In this document: positions 22,118 through 29,734 of the stretch, piece by piece
Layout: each line of letters begins with the position of its first letter
Position numbering within the stretch: the first letter of the stretch is position 1
NCBI GenBank assembly: GCA_002344975.1
Contig: DDUV01000086.1
Coordinates: 1 to 40,525 of the forward strand
From: Saprospiraceae bacterium UBA2329
GTDB taxonomy: Bacteria > Bacteroidota > Bacteroidia > Chitinophagales > Saprospiraceae
Direction: 5' to 3'
DNA length: 40,525 nucleotides
Made by a program: the position numbers and the translations under genes
The notes under the pieces: model-generated
Told to the model about the DNA's origin: nothing
Databases searched by the model: none
The model's input: only the letters and a program-made list of their open reading frames with translations

Positions 22118-22121
22118 CGCA

Positions 22122-22163
22122 GGAAAATGGAAAATGGAAAATCGGTGGGCGGTTTTCAGTAGC
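22122..22163 (+). repeat. Mixed heptamer array (GGAAAAT x3, then CGGTGGG type x3)
   Basis: Six consecutive in-phase 7-mers are present: GGAAAAT three times exactly, then CGGTGGG, CGGTTTT, CAGTAGC. The second group belongs to the same family as the arrays at 991-1025 and 2257-2312. After it, 22164-22200 contains the palindromes CCGCGC-CGTG-GCGCGG and CGAG-GTGT-CTCG, like degenerate copies of the hairpins at the start of the window. Confidence 0.7.
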
Positions 22164-22208
22164 CGCGCCGTGGCGCGGTAAGCGCGAGGTGTCTCGGTAG
22201 GCGGCTCC

Positions 22209-22310
22209 CACCTGAAACCTTGAACTCGAAACCCACCTTCGCCAAGGCTACGGCGGATGAAACCCGAAACAAAGTCTGTTTCCAACAGAAACCTTGAACC
22301 CAAAACCCAA
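22209..22310 (+). repeat. AACCTTG/AACCCAA heptamer repeats in the sulP leader region
   Basis: Seven-base units AACCTTG, AACTCGA, AACCCAC are in phase at 22216-22236, preceded by CACCTGA. The related units AACCTTG, AACCCAA, AACCCAA are in phase at 22290-22310. Between them lies TTCGCCAAGGCTACGGCGGA-like sequence with no gene. Together with 22122-22163 this fills most of the gap between the ABC operon and the SulP gene. No clear TAnnTTTG box for SulP was seen. Confidence 0.6.
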
Positions 22311-22369
22311 TACATGAAGATTTATTCATAAATTGCCGCCGATTTTGTTTTACCAATCCTTTGACCATC

Positions 22370-24088
22370 ATGCAATTCAGTAAAATCATGCCCATTTTGG
22401 AGTGGCTGCCGCGTTATACCAAATCCGATTTCAGGGGCGATTTTCAGGCCGGGCTTACGGTGGGCGTCATGCTCATTCCACAGGGCATGGCTTATGGTCT
22501 TTTGGCAGGTCTGCCGCCTATTTACGGCCTGTATTCGGGCATTGTACCCTTGTTGTTGTACGCCTTTTTCGGCAGTTCCCGACAATTGTCGGTAGGCCCG
22601 GTGGCATTGGTGTCGCTGTTGGTGCTGGCCGGAGTAGGTCGTTTTGCAGAAACCGGCACAGAGGCATTTATCAGCATGGCCATAGCTACGGCGCTCATTG
22701 CGGGCCTCATTCAGGTGACACTCAGTATTTTCAGATTAGGCTTCCTCATCAATTTTTTATCGCATCCCGTTATTTCCGGGTTCACCTCTGCGGCGGCATT
22801 CATCATCGGCCTCAGCCAGCTCAAGTTCCTGCTTGGCATAGAGATTCCCCGTGCCAATCGAGTTCAGGATATTTTTGTGGATGCAGCGGCCAATATTCAC
22901 CACACCAATTTTATCACGCTCGCCATCGGGCTTATCGGCATCGTACTGATCCTGATGATCAGGCGCATTCGCAAAACGCTGCCCAGTGGGCTTATCGTCG
23001 TTTTGCTCGGCACAGCGGTGGTTTGGCTGGGGCATCTGGACCAATACGGCGTGGACATCGTGAAAGATATACCTCGCGGTCTGCCTGCTTTTTCATTGCC
23101 CAAATTGACGATGGAAGAAATTGGAAAAATTTTCCCGCTGGCGCTCACGATTTGTATCATCAGTTTTATCGAATCATTGGCCATTGCCAAAACGCTGGAA
23201 TCCCGCCACAAATCCTATCGCGTGGATGCCAACCAGGAATTGCTGGCCTTGGGCATGTCCAAAATCGGCGGTGCATTTTTTCAGGCATTTCCCACTACCG
23301 GTAGTTTCACGCGCTCGGCAGTGAACGACGAGGCAGGCGCCCGAACGGGTATGTCGTCTATATTGGCTACCGTATTGGTTATCATTACTTTATTGTTTTT
23401 TACTCCGGTGTTTTACTACCTCCCCAAAGCCCTGCTGGCCTCTATCATCGTGGCGGCGGTGATCGGTTTGGTGGACTACAAAGAGGCGCTGCATTTGTGG
23501 AAAACCGACCGGCGCGACTTCCTCACCCTCATGGCCACTTTCCTCATTACCCTTACGCTGGGCATTCAAACCGGGGTGGCAACGGGCGTTATTCTCTCCA
23601 TCGCCCTGCTGATTTACCGCAGTTCCAAACCGCACGTCGCCGTATTGGGCCGCCTGCCGGATACCCGCTACTTTCGCAACGTGACCCGTTTTGAGCACGC
23701 CATCCAATACCCCGACAAGCTCATCCTGCGCTTCGATGCACAGTTGTATTTCGGCAATGCAGAGTTTTTTCGCGAAACGGTAGAGAAACTTTCCATTGAT
23801 AAAGGAGAAGAGCTTCGATACGTCATATTGGACTGCGCCAGCGTCAGCGATATGGATTCTACCGGGGCGCACACCCTCCGCGAAGTGGTTTCGTTTCTCA
23901 AAACCAGAGGCGTCGTTTTTGCCATGGCCAGCGTCATCGGGCCGGTGCGCGACACGCTGGGCAATACCGGCCTGCTCGATCTGATCGGCAAAGACAATAT
24001 CCACCTCAATGTGTATGAGGCTATCAATTATTATAAAAAGAAGACGGAAGAGGCCTCCATGCCAAGCCCCACTGCGCCGGCGCCCTGA
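22370..24088 (+). CDS. SulP family inorganic anion transporter
   Basis: The 572-residue membrane protein has the SulP N-terminal signature DFQAGLTVGVMLIPQGMAYGLLAGLPPIYGLYSGI (outline) and many hydrophobic segments up to about residue 420. It includes the SFIESLAIAKTLESRH...ELLALGMSKIGGAFFQAFPTTGSFTRSAVN region. A cytoplasmic STAS domain follows (about 440-550), with LDCASVSDMDSTGAHTLREV containing the usual DSTG. SulP proteins move sulfate, bicarbonate or other anions, generally with H+ or Na+; the substrate here is not determined. The ATG at 22370 is favoured over a TTG nine bases earlier. It is convergent with the TonB receptor. Confidence 0.92.
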   Translation: MQFSKIMPILEWLPRYTKSDFRGDFQAGLTVGVMLIPQGMAYGLLAGLPPIYGLYSGIVPLLLYAFFGSSRQLSVGPVALVSLLVLAGVGRFAETGTEAFISMAIATALIAGLIQVTLSIFRLGFLINFLSHPVISGFTSAAAFIIGLSQLKFLLGIEIPRANRVQDIFVDAAANIHHTNFITLAIGLIGIVLILMIRRIRKTLPSGLIVVLLGTAVVWLGHLDQYGVDIVKDIPRGLPAFSLPKLTMEEIGKIFPLALTICIISFIESLAIAKTLESRHKSYRVDANQELLALGMSKIGGAFFQAFPTTGSFTRSAVNDEAGARTGMSSILATVLVIITLLFFTPVFYYLPKALLASIIVAAVIGLVDYKEALHLWKTDRRDFLTLMATFLITLTLGIQTGVATGVILSIALLIYRSSKPHVAVLGRLPDTRYFRNVTRFEHAIQYPDKLILRFDAQLYFGNAEFFRETVEKLSIDKGEELRYVILDCASVSDMDSTGAHTLREVVSFLKTRGVVFAMASVIGPVRDTLGNTGLLDLIGKDNIHLNVYEAINYYKKKTEEASMPSPTAPAP

Positions 24089-24126
24089 TGAGATATAAGG
24101 CGATGACCGAGGTTGCTCCTAGTCTG

Positions 24127-26469
24127 CTAAAACTCCCTCCGCCAGCTCAATACAGGAATGATGCCCAACTGGTAGCGCTCCACCACCGTAGCCTTTTGGG
24201 TATCAAAGTAGTAAAAAGCGAGGTTTTGGCGATTGGCCACATTTTGGATATCAATGGAAAAAGTGCTGCTGCTGTTGCGGCCATTTCGTTGCCAATAAAT
24301 GCGCAAATCGGGCCGGAAATAATGGCTCAGTCGCCGGCTGAAAGCCTCCGATTCTACCAAAACAGTAGCGCCTGCCGCCTCAGAAGCCGCTGCGTCCACA
24401 GGCGTGTATCGGAAGCCTCCGTTCCAGATGACGCGCCCGCTGAAACCCCAGGTCTTGCTGATGTGGCTCTTGCGCGCAGCGATGCGCCATTCTTTGCCGC
24501 CTGCCAGATTGAGCAGGAAGCGCCCGTCGTAGCGGCTGCTGCGCTCTATGCCGTCCGACCCTGTGTAGCGGGCATGGTACCAGGTGGCATTGGCCAACCA
24601 CCAGTAATTCCGGTCCAAGTACTTCCGCAGGCCGAGTTCTACGCCGTAATTGCGGCCCGTTCCACTGTTGGCCAAAGCCGTTTGTACAAAACCCTCCTCC
24701 ATATTGAGCGCAGAGAAAGAACTTGGACGCGCAGTCTCTACCGGCACGTCGAAAATGCGCTGGTAGTACGTTTCGACTTGTATTGCCAGCGAGCGGGCAA
24801 CGGAGTAGCTCCAACCAAGGCGGTAGTGATGCGAACGGGTAAAACCGAGTTGGCTGTTGAGATGGGCGCCGTTTCCGGCAAAGTACAATTGCGGCTGCTG
24901 CAACTGGCTGTGCAAACCGTAGGCAATGGTCACGCGATGTTGGTAAGATGGGCGCCATTCCAATGAAAGCCGGGGTTCGAGGCTGCGGCTGCCGTTGAAA
25001 CCGAAAAAAGCGCTGTGCAGTCCGGCATCCAACCTCCATTTTTCCGACAACTCCGACGACCAGTTGACATAAGGCTGGCAGAGCCAACCGCCGCCCTGCC
25101 CGTAAGCGCCCGTATCGGAAGCCACAGAGGCGATGTTGAAAAATTGGCGCGTGAGCAACAGGCCGGTTTGCAGGCGGTGCATTTTGCCGATTCTGTACCG
25201 AAAGACGGTGTTCAGCGAGTGTTTGCTTTGATCGTACTGGTCGTTTTCGAGGCGGAGGAGCCGGAGTTCGTCGTCTAAGCGATCCCCGCTGCGCGTACTT
25301 TCGAGGGCCGACAGCGACAGCACCGTACTCCATTGCCCACGCTTGCCCACGGGCATAGAGTGGGTGACGCCGGCCGCGCCCATGCGGGAACGGAAGCGGA
25401 TGTCATAGCGGTCTTTTTGGAACTCCCAGGTCGTGGAATCGCGGGAAGCCTCGAAAATATTGACGCTGTTGCCACCGAGGCCGAAAACGGTCCATCTGGC
25501 GCCGTTTTTACCCGGAAACACGAGGTGGAAAGACAGGTCCTGAAAATTGATTTTTTCATCGCCCAGCGGCACGCCCAATGCCGCCAGCAGCCCAATGGTG
25601 GAGTAGCGGTAATTGATCAACCAGGATGCTTTTGATTTTTGGGAAAACGGCCCTTCTGCCGCCACATCTAAGCCGATGAGGCCCGCCTGCACGGTGTATT
25701 CCCGGCGCTCATTGTTGCCGGGGCGCAGTTGCATGTCGAGTATGCCGGAGAGGGCGTTGCCGAAAGCCGGCGGGAACGGCCCGTTGTAGAGTTGGGAGTT
25801 GGAAAGCAGTTGCGAACTGAGGATATTGACCCCGCCGCCGTAGGCGCTCACGCGGTCGCTGAAGGTACCTGCATTGGGCGTGTGGTTGGGGTTTACAATT
25901 TCTGCACCCTCCAATCGCCAAGAGACGGCGTTGGGCGAATGGCCGCGCAGGGAGATGCCGTTGGCCTGGTCGTTGGCCACTGCCACGCCGGGCATGGAGG
26001 CCATCACGCGGGCGGGATCGTAAAAAACTGCGGGGAACCGCCGCGAATCGTCCACGCTGATGATGGGGCCGTCTCCAATGCCGTGACCAGGTCGGAGGTA
26101 GAACGCCGTCACCAGTACGGTACTCATAGAGTCTGCTTTCGGGCGCAGCGCCACTTCGATATATAGTTCCTTGCCCGCTTCGATGAGCAGTTCCGGGAGC
26201 AGGGCAGTTTCGTAGCCGAGATAGCGGATGTCGGCGCTGTACCGTCCTGCAGGTACCCGCTCTATGCGAAAGTCGCCGGCGGTATCGGTGGCGGTGCCCA
26301 GTCCAATCGGTTTGATCTGAATGGTGGCGCCGGTGAGGGGCCTGCCCGTATCTGCGTCGGTGATGTGGCCGCGCAGGGTTTGAGTGGGCGTTTGGGCGGC
26401 TGCGAGGAAGGGCAGAAGGGAGAGGAGGAGGAAGATGTATTTGATTGTATTGAGCATGTGGAGATTCAT
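24127..26469 (-). CDS. TonB-dependent receptor with N-terminal carboxypeptidase-regulatory-like domain
   Basis: The 780-residue outer membrane protein has a signal peptide (MLNTIKYIFLLLSLLPFLAAAQ). A CarboxypepD_reg-like beta domain follows (about 30-110: LRGHITDADTGRPLTGATIQIKP in outline). Then comes a plug (about 130-240: MASMPGVAVANDQANGISLRGHSPNAVSWRLEGAEIVNPNHT in outline) and a beta-barrel to the end, closing with an aromatic-type terminus (VLSWRREF). It would import a bulky ligand using TonB energy. No SusD-like partner is present, so a polysaccharide locus is unlikely. The first ATG (26467-26469) overlaps the RAYT stop codon; a second ATG at 26457 gives a cleaner signal peptide and may be the real start. 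Confidence 0.88.
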   Translation of the reverse strand: MNLHMLNTIKYIFLLLSLLPFLAAAQTPTQTLRGHITDADTGRPLTGATIQIKPIGLGTATDTAGDFRIERVPAGRYSADIRYLGYETALLPELLIEAGKELYIEVALRPKADSMSTVLVTAFYLRPGHGIGDGPIISVDDSRRFPAVFYDPARVMASMPGVAVANDQANGISLRGHSPNAVSWRLEGAEIVNPNHTPNAGTFSDRVSAYGGGVNILSSQLLSNSQLYNGPFPPAFGNALSGILDMQLRPGNNERREYTVQAGLIGLDVAAEGPFSQKSKASWLINYRYSTIGLLAALGVPLGDEKINFQDLSFHLVFPGKNGARWTVFGLGGNSVNIFEASRDSTTWEFQKDRYDIRFRSRMGAAGVTHSMPVGKRGQWSTVLSLSALESTRSGDRLDDELRLLRLENDQYDQSKHSLNTVFRYRIGKMHRLQTGLLLTRQFFNIASVASDTGAYGQGGGWLCQPYVNWSSELSEKWRLDAGLHSAFFGFNGSRSLEPRLSLEWRPSYQHRVTIAYGLHSQLQQPQLYFAGNGAHLNSQLGFTRSHHYRLGWSYSVARSLAIQVETYYQRIFDVPVETARPSSFSALNMEEGFVQTALANSGTGRNYGVELGLRKYLDRNYWWLANATWYHARYTGSDGIERSSRYDGRFLLNLAGGKEWRIAARKSHISKTWGFSGRVIWNGGFRYTPVDAAASEAAGATVLVESEAFSRRLSHYFRPDLRIYWQRNGRNSSSTFSIDIQNVANRQNLAFYYFDTQKATVVERYQLGIIPVLSWRREF

Positions 26470-27143
26470 TTGCTATTGAATTTGTCGGACCACCATTTGG
26501 AGGGGTTTTTGATGATGTAATGTGAAATGTTGAGGTAAGATCGTTCGTCTCGAATGATGTGTTCGTAATAATTGCGCTGCCACAATTTGCCGTCGAATCG
26601 GGGCCAGCCCAAGTTGGTGACTCCGCGAATATATTCTACTGTCGTGATGGATTTGAATGCGTCCATCATATCACCGACGGTTTTATTCTTTGGGGTGTTT
26701 TCGGTCGTTGGGGCGGTCGTTGGGGCGGTCGTTGGGGCGGTCGTTGGGGCAATCCCTTGTGGTTGCCCCGCGCCCGTATCGCCCGTATCGCCTGCGGCGC
26801 CTGCGGCGGTCATCTCGTTTTGGGCGACCACAAGGGTCGCCTCTACGATTTGTAAAATGCCGTGAAAATGATTGGGCATGACGACGTATTCATGCAATTC
26901 GATGTTTTGAAAACGGTTTTTCAAATTCAACCATTCCCGTTCAATCATTTTCCCGGCATCATTCATAACCATTTGTGCTGTCGGACTATCGGCATTGCTG
27001 TTGGCATCCACTCCGATAATTTCTCCGAACAAACATTCCCGATTTTGCACGCATATTGTAATAAAATACAAACCCGCCCGCGAATAATCATACCCCTTGA
27101 GGCGTATGGATTTCCTGTGGAATTTCTTGCGATCAGACGCCAT
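26466..27143 (-). CDS. REP-associated tyrosine transposase (RAYT, IS200-like HUH)
   Basis: The 225-residue protein is a RAYT of the Y1/HUH transposase superfamily. It has KSIRLKGYDYSRAGLYFITICVQNRECLFG (outline), the metal-binding HUH motif in VVMPNHFHGIL (His-Phe-His), and the C-terminal helix with the likely catalytic Tyr in LWQRNYYEHIIRDERSY. RAYTs are domesticated relatives of IS200/IS605 that mobilise REP sequences. Between the HUH strand and GDMMDAFKSITTVEYIRG lies a low-complexity linker of about 60 residues built from REP-like hairpins and minisatellites (26703-26841). A TAACTTTG promoter box lies 19 bp upstream. Its stop overlaps the ATG of the TonB receptor gene. Confidence 0.9.
   Translation of the reverse strand: MASDRKKFHRKSIRLKGYDYSRAGLYFITICVQNRECLFGEIIGVDANSNADSPTAQMVMNDAGKMIEREWLNLKNRFQNIELHEYVVMPNHFHGILQIVEATLVVAQNEMTAAGAAGDTGDTGAGQPQGIAPTTAPTTAPTTAPTTENTPKNKTVGDMMDAFKSITTVEYIRGVTNLGWPRFDGKLWQRNYYEHIIRDERSYLNISHYIIKNPSKWWSDKFNSK
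26703..26806 (-). repeat. In-frame minisatellites in the RAYT linker
   Basis: A 12-bp unit (plus strand GGTCGTTGGGGC) is repeated four times exactly at 26703-26750, encoding TTAP repeats on the minus strand. A 9-bp unit CGCCCGTAT occurs twice at 26771-26788, followed directly by CGCCTGCGG twice at 26789-26806 (encoding GDTGDT and AAGAAG-type repeats). All units are multiples of three, so copy-number change would keep the frame. Confidence 0.9.
26746..26841. repeat. Inverted pair of REP-like hairpins (REPIN-like) inside the RAYT gene
   Basis: Hairpin 1 is GGGGCAA-TCCCTTGTGG-TTGCCCC (26746-26769). Hairpin 2 is GGCGACC-ACAAG-GGTCGCC (26823-26841). The segments CCCTTGTGGTTGCCC (26754-26768) and GGGCGACCACAAGGG (26822-26836) are inverted copies with one mismatch in 15, so the two hairpins face each other as in a REPIN. 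Both are translated in frame, giving VEATLVVAQ and GQPQGIAP. The GGGCGACC-ACAAG-GGTCGCC type of hairpin is, as far as I recall, a common dispersed bacterial REP. Confidence 0.8.
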
Positions 27144-27162
27144 AATTCTAATTTCTTGCGGC

Positions 27163-27179
27163 CAAAGTTAGTATTTTTG
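27163..27179. promoter_or_regulatory. Back-to-back -7 boxes for RAYT (minus) and priA (plus)
   Basis: The minus strand has TAACTTTG at 27170-27163, 19 bp from the RAYT ATG. The plus strand has TATTTTTG at 27172-27179, 27 bp from the priA ATG. Both match TAnnTTTG exactly and are separated by one base, pointing away from each other. No matching TTG was seen at -33 for either. Confidence 0.55.
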
Positions 27180-27206
27180 CACCTACTCTTCACTCGTCCT
27201 TACCGT

Positions 27207-29687
27207 ATGTCCCAATCCACTGCCACCTACGCCACCGTCATTCTGCCCCTCGCTTTGCCCAAGCCTTTTACCTACGAGGTGCCGGCTGAATTGCGCGAAC
27301 GCGTACAGTTCGGCGTGCGGGTAGAGGTGCAATTCGGGCGCACTACGGCTGCCGGGCAGGGCGGAAAACTCTACTCGGCATTGGTCATCGAGGTGCATCA
27401 GCGCGCGCCGGAGGCCTACCAGCCCAAGCCCGTTCTGGACGTATTGGACGACGAGCCGCTCATCCACAGCGCACAGGTGCAACTCTGGCAATGGATGGCC
27501 CGCTACTATTGCTGCACCCTCGGCGAAGTGATGCACGCCGCGCTGCCCTCGCACCTCAAACTCAGCGGCGAAACCCGCCTCAGCCTGCACCCCCTCCACA
27601 GCGGCGACCTGACCGGCCTCTCCGACCGCGAGTACCTCGTAGCCGAAGCCCTCACCATTCAGGAAAGCATTACCATCGAGGACGTACGCGATATTCTGGA
27701 GCGCAAAACCGTCTATCCTGTCATCAAAAGCCTGTTGGAAAAAAAGATCGTCCTCCTGCAGGAAGACTTGCAGGAAAAATTCAAACCCAAAACCGTCATA
27801 TGCGTGGAATTGGCCGAACCCTACGCCTCCGATCCCACGAAGTTGAACCAGGCTTTTGAACTGACGAGCCGCTCCTCCAAACAGACCACCGCCCTCATGG
27901 CTTTTATTCAACTGTCTAAACAACAGTCTTTTGTGTTGAGGCAGGAGGTTTGTGAATTAGCCGACGTGGAAAATCCCAGCGTCAAAGCCATTGCCGACAA
28001 AGGTATTTTCCGGCTCTACGAGCGCGAGGTGAGCCGCTTGGGCAGCTACGAGGAAGACACCATAGACGCCGATGCCCTCTCGCCGCAGCAGGAAAAAGCG
28101 CTGGGTGAAATTCGCGGCCATTTTGAACAAAAAAACACCGTTTTGCTGCACGGCGTCACAGGTTCGGGCAAGACCAAAATTTATATGGAACTGATGAGCG
28201 AGGTCATCGCGCGCGGCGGTCAGGCACTCTACCTGCTGCCCGAAATTGCCCTCACCACGCAGCTCACCGCCCGCCTTCAGCGCTACCTCGGCGACCAATT
28301 GGCCGTGTATCACTCCAAACTCAACAACAACGAGCGCGTAGAACTCTGGAACGCCGTACTCGCCGGCAAGCCCGTCGTCATGGGTGCCCGCTCGGCGCTG
28401 CTGCTGCCCTTCAGTCGGCTGGAACTCATCATTGTGGACGAAGAGCACGATCCCTCCTTCAAACAAAACGACCCCGCGCCGCGCTACAACGGCCGCGATT
28501 CCGCCATTTATCTGGCCCAACTGCACGGCGCCAAAGTGCTGCTCGGCACCGCCACGCCCTCGGTGGAGTCTTACCACAATGCCCTGAGCGGCAAATACGG
28601 CTTGGTGGAAATGACCGAACGCTTCGGCGGGGTACAAATGCCCGAAATTGTACTGGCTGATGCCCGCCAGGAAATGAAGCAGCGCCAGATGCAGTCGCAT
28701 TTCACCACACAGTTGCTCAACGAACTCAAAGCCGCCATCGAGCGCGGCGAGCAGGCCATCCTCTTCCAAAACCGCCGGGGCTACGCGCCCACCTACCGCT
28801 GCTTCTCCTGCGGCTGGCACTCCGAGTGCATCCACTGCGACGTGAGCCTTACTTACCACAAATTCAGCCACTTACTCAAGTGTCACTACTGCGGCTACCA
28901 GAGCAAACTGCCGCCCGAATGCCCGGCCTGCGGCAATCGCCAACTCACGCTCTACGGCTTCGGCACCGAAAAAATAGAGGACGAACTCAAAATTTACCTC
29001 CCCGATGCCCGCATTGCCCGTCTGGATTTAGACACCGCCCGCACCCGCAATGCCCACGCCGCCATCATCAACGACTTCGAGGAGCGCCGCTTCGACATCC
29101 TCGTGGGCACACAAATGGTGACCAAGGGCCTCGATTTTGAAAACGTAGGCATCGTGGGTGTCCTCAGCGCCGACCAGTTGTTGCAGTTCCCCGACTTCCG
29201 CTCCGCCGAACGCGGCTTCCAACTCATGGTGCAGGTGGCGGGCCGGGCCGGGCGCAAAAACAAGCGCGGCAAAGTCATCATACAGGCCATGAACACGGCG
29301 CACCCGGTATTGCAGGAAGTCATTGCCAACGATTACAAAGGCTTTTTTCAGCGCGAAATCGCCGAGCGCCGCGCCTTCCGCTACCCGCCCTTCACGCGCC
29401 TCATCCGCATCACTCTCAAGCACAAAGCCCCCGAAGTGCTCAACGCCGGCGCTGAAATTTTCACCAAAGCGCTCCACCAAAGCCTCGGCGACTGGGTGAC
29501 CGGCCCGGCAGCGCCCTACATCTCCAGAGTGCGCGGCCTGTACCTGCTCGACTACCTCATCAAAATGGAGCGCGACCCGCGCAAAATGGAATTTGCCAAA
29601 TCCAGCATAGACACCGCCACGCATATTTTGCAGTCCACAGAGGGTTTCAGCGGAGTCCGCGTGGTAGTGGATGTGGACCCGGGGTAA
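27207..29687 (+). CDS. priA: Primosomal protein N' (replication restart helicase PriA)
   Basis: The 826-residue helicase has the N-terminal 3'-OH-binding domain (ATVILPLALPKPFTYEVP), the Walker A GVTGSGKTKIY near residue 316, the DEEH box IVDEEHDPSFKQ near 410, and the helicase C domain (LVGTQMVTKGLDFENV, QVAGRAGR). An intervening zinc module has eight Cys (CFSC, CIHC, CHYC, CPAC; about residues 531-575). PriA reloads the replisome at stalled forks. The ATG at 27207 is preferred over the longer frame, which would run antisense through the RAYT gene. The length is at the upper end for the family, with an extended middle region before the helicase core. Confidence 0.93.
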   Translation: MSQSTATYATVILPLALPKPFTYEVPAELRERVQFGVRVEVQFGRTTAAGQGGKLYSALVIEVHQRAPEAYQPKPVLDVLDDEPLIHSAQVQLWQWMARYYCCTLGEVMHAALPSHLKLSGETRLSLHPLHSGDLTGLSDREYLVAEALTIQESITIEDVRDILERKTVYPVIKSLLEKKIVLLQEDLQEKFKPKTVICVELAEPYASDPTKLNQAFELTSRSSKQTTALMAFIQLSKQQSFVLRQEVCELADVENPSVKAIADKGIFRLYEREVSRLGSYEEDTIDADALSPQQEKALGEIRGHFEQKNTVLLHGVTGSGKTKIYMELMSEVIARGGQALYLLPEIALTTQLTARLQRYLGDQLAVYHSKLNNNERVELWNAVLAGKPVVMGARSALLLPFSRLELIIVDEEHDPSFKQNDPAPRYNGRDSAIYLAQLHGAKVLLGTATPSVESYHNALSGKYGLVEMTERFGGVQMPEIVLADARQEMKQRQMQSHFTTQLLNELKAAIERGEQAILFQNRRGYAPTYRCFSCGWHSECIHCDVSLTYHKFSHLLKCHYCGYQSKLPPECPACGNRQLTLYGFGTEKIEDELKIYLPDARIARLDLDTARTRNAHAAIINDFEERRFDILVGTQMVTKGLDFENVGIVGVLSADQLLQFPDFRSAERGFQLMVQVAGRAGRKNKRGKVIIQAMNTAHPVLQEVIANDYKGFFQREIAERRAFRYPPFTRLIRITLKHKAPEVLNAGAEIFTKALHQSLGDWVTGPAAPYISRVRGLYLLDYLIKMERDPRKMEFAKSSIDTATHILQSTEGFSGVRVVVDVDPG

Positions 29688-29705
29688 AAACCGAAAACCA
29701 ATCCC

Positions 29706-29713
29706 TATCTTTG
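29706..29713 (+). promoter_or_regulatory. Promoter -7 box TATCTTTG for the E1 gene
   Basis: An exact TAnnTTTG match lies 21 bp before the ATG at 29735, in the short gap after priA. It suggests the dehydrogenase gene has its own promoter. No TTG was seen at -33. Confidence 0.5.
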
Positions 29714-29734
29714 CCCCCCAAAATCTTTCCGTAC

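Noticed and set aside
26862..27206. N-terminal extension of PriA
   Set aside because: It is antisense to the RAYT gene and crosses both promoter boxes. PriA similarity starts right after the ATG at 27207.
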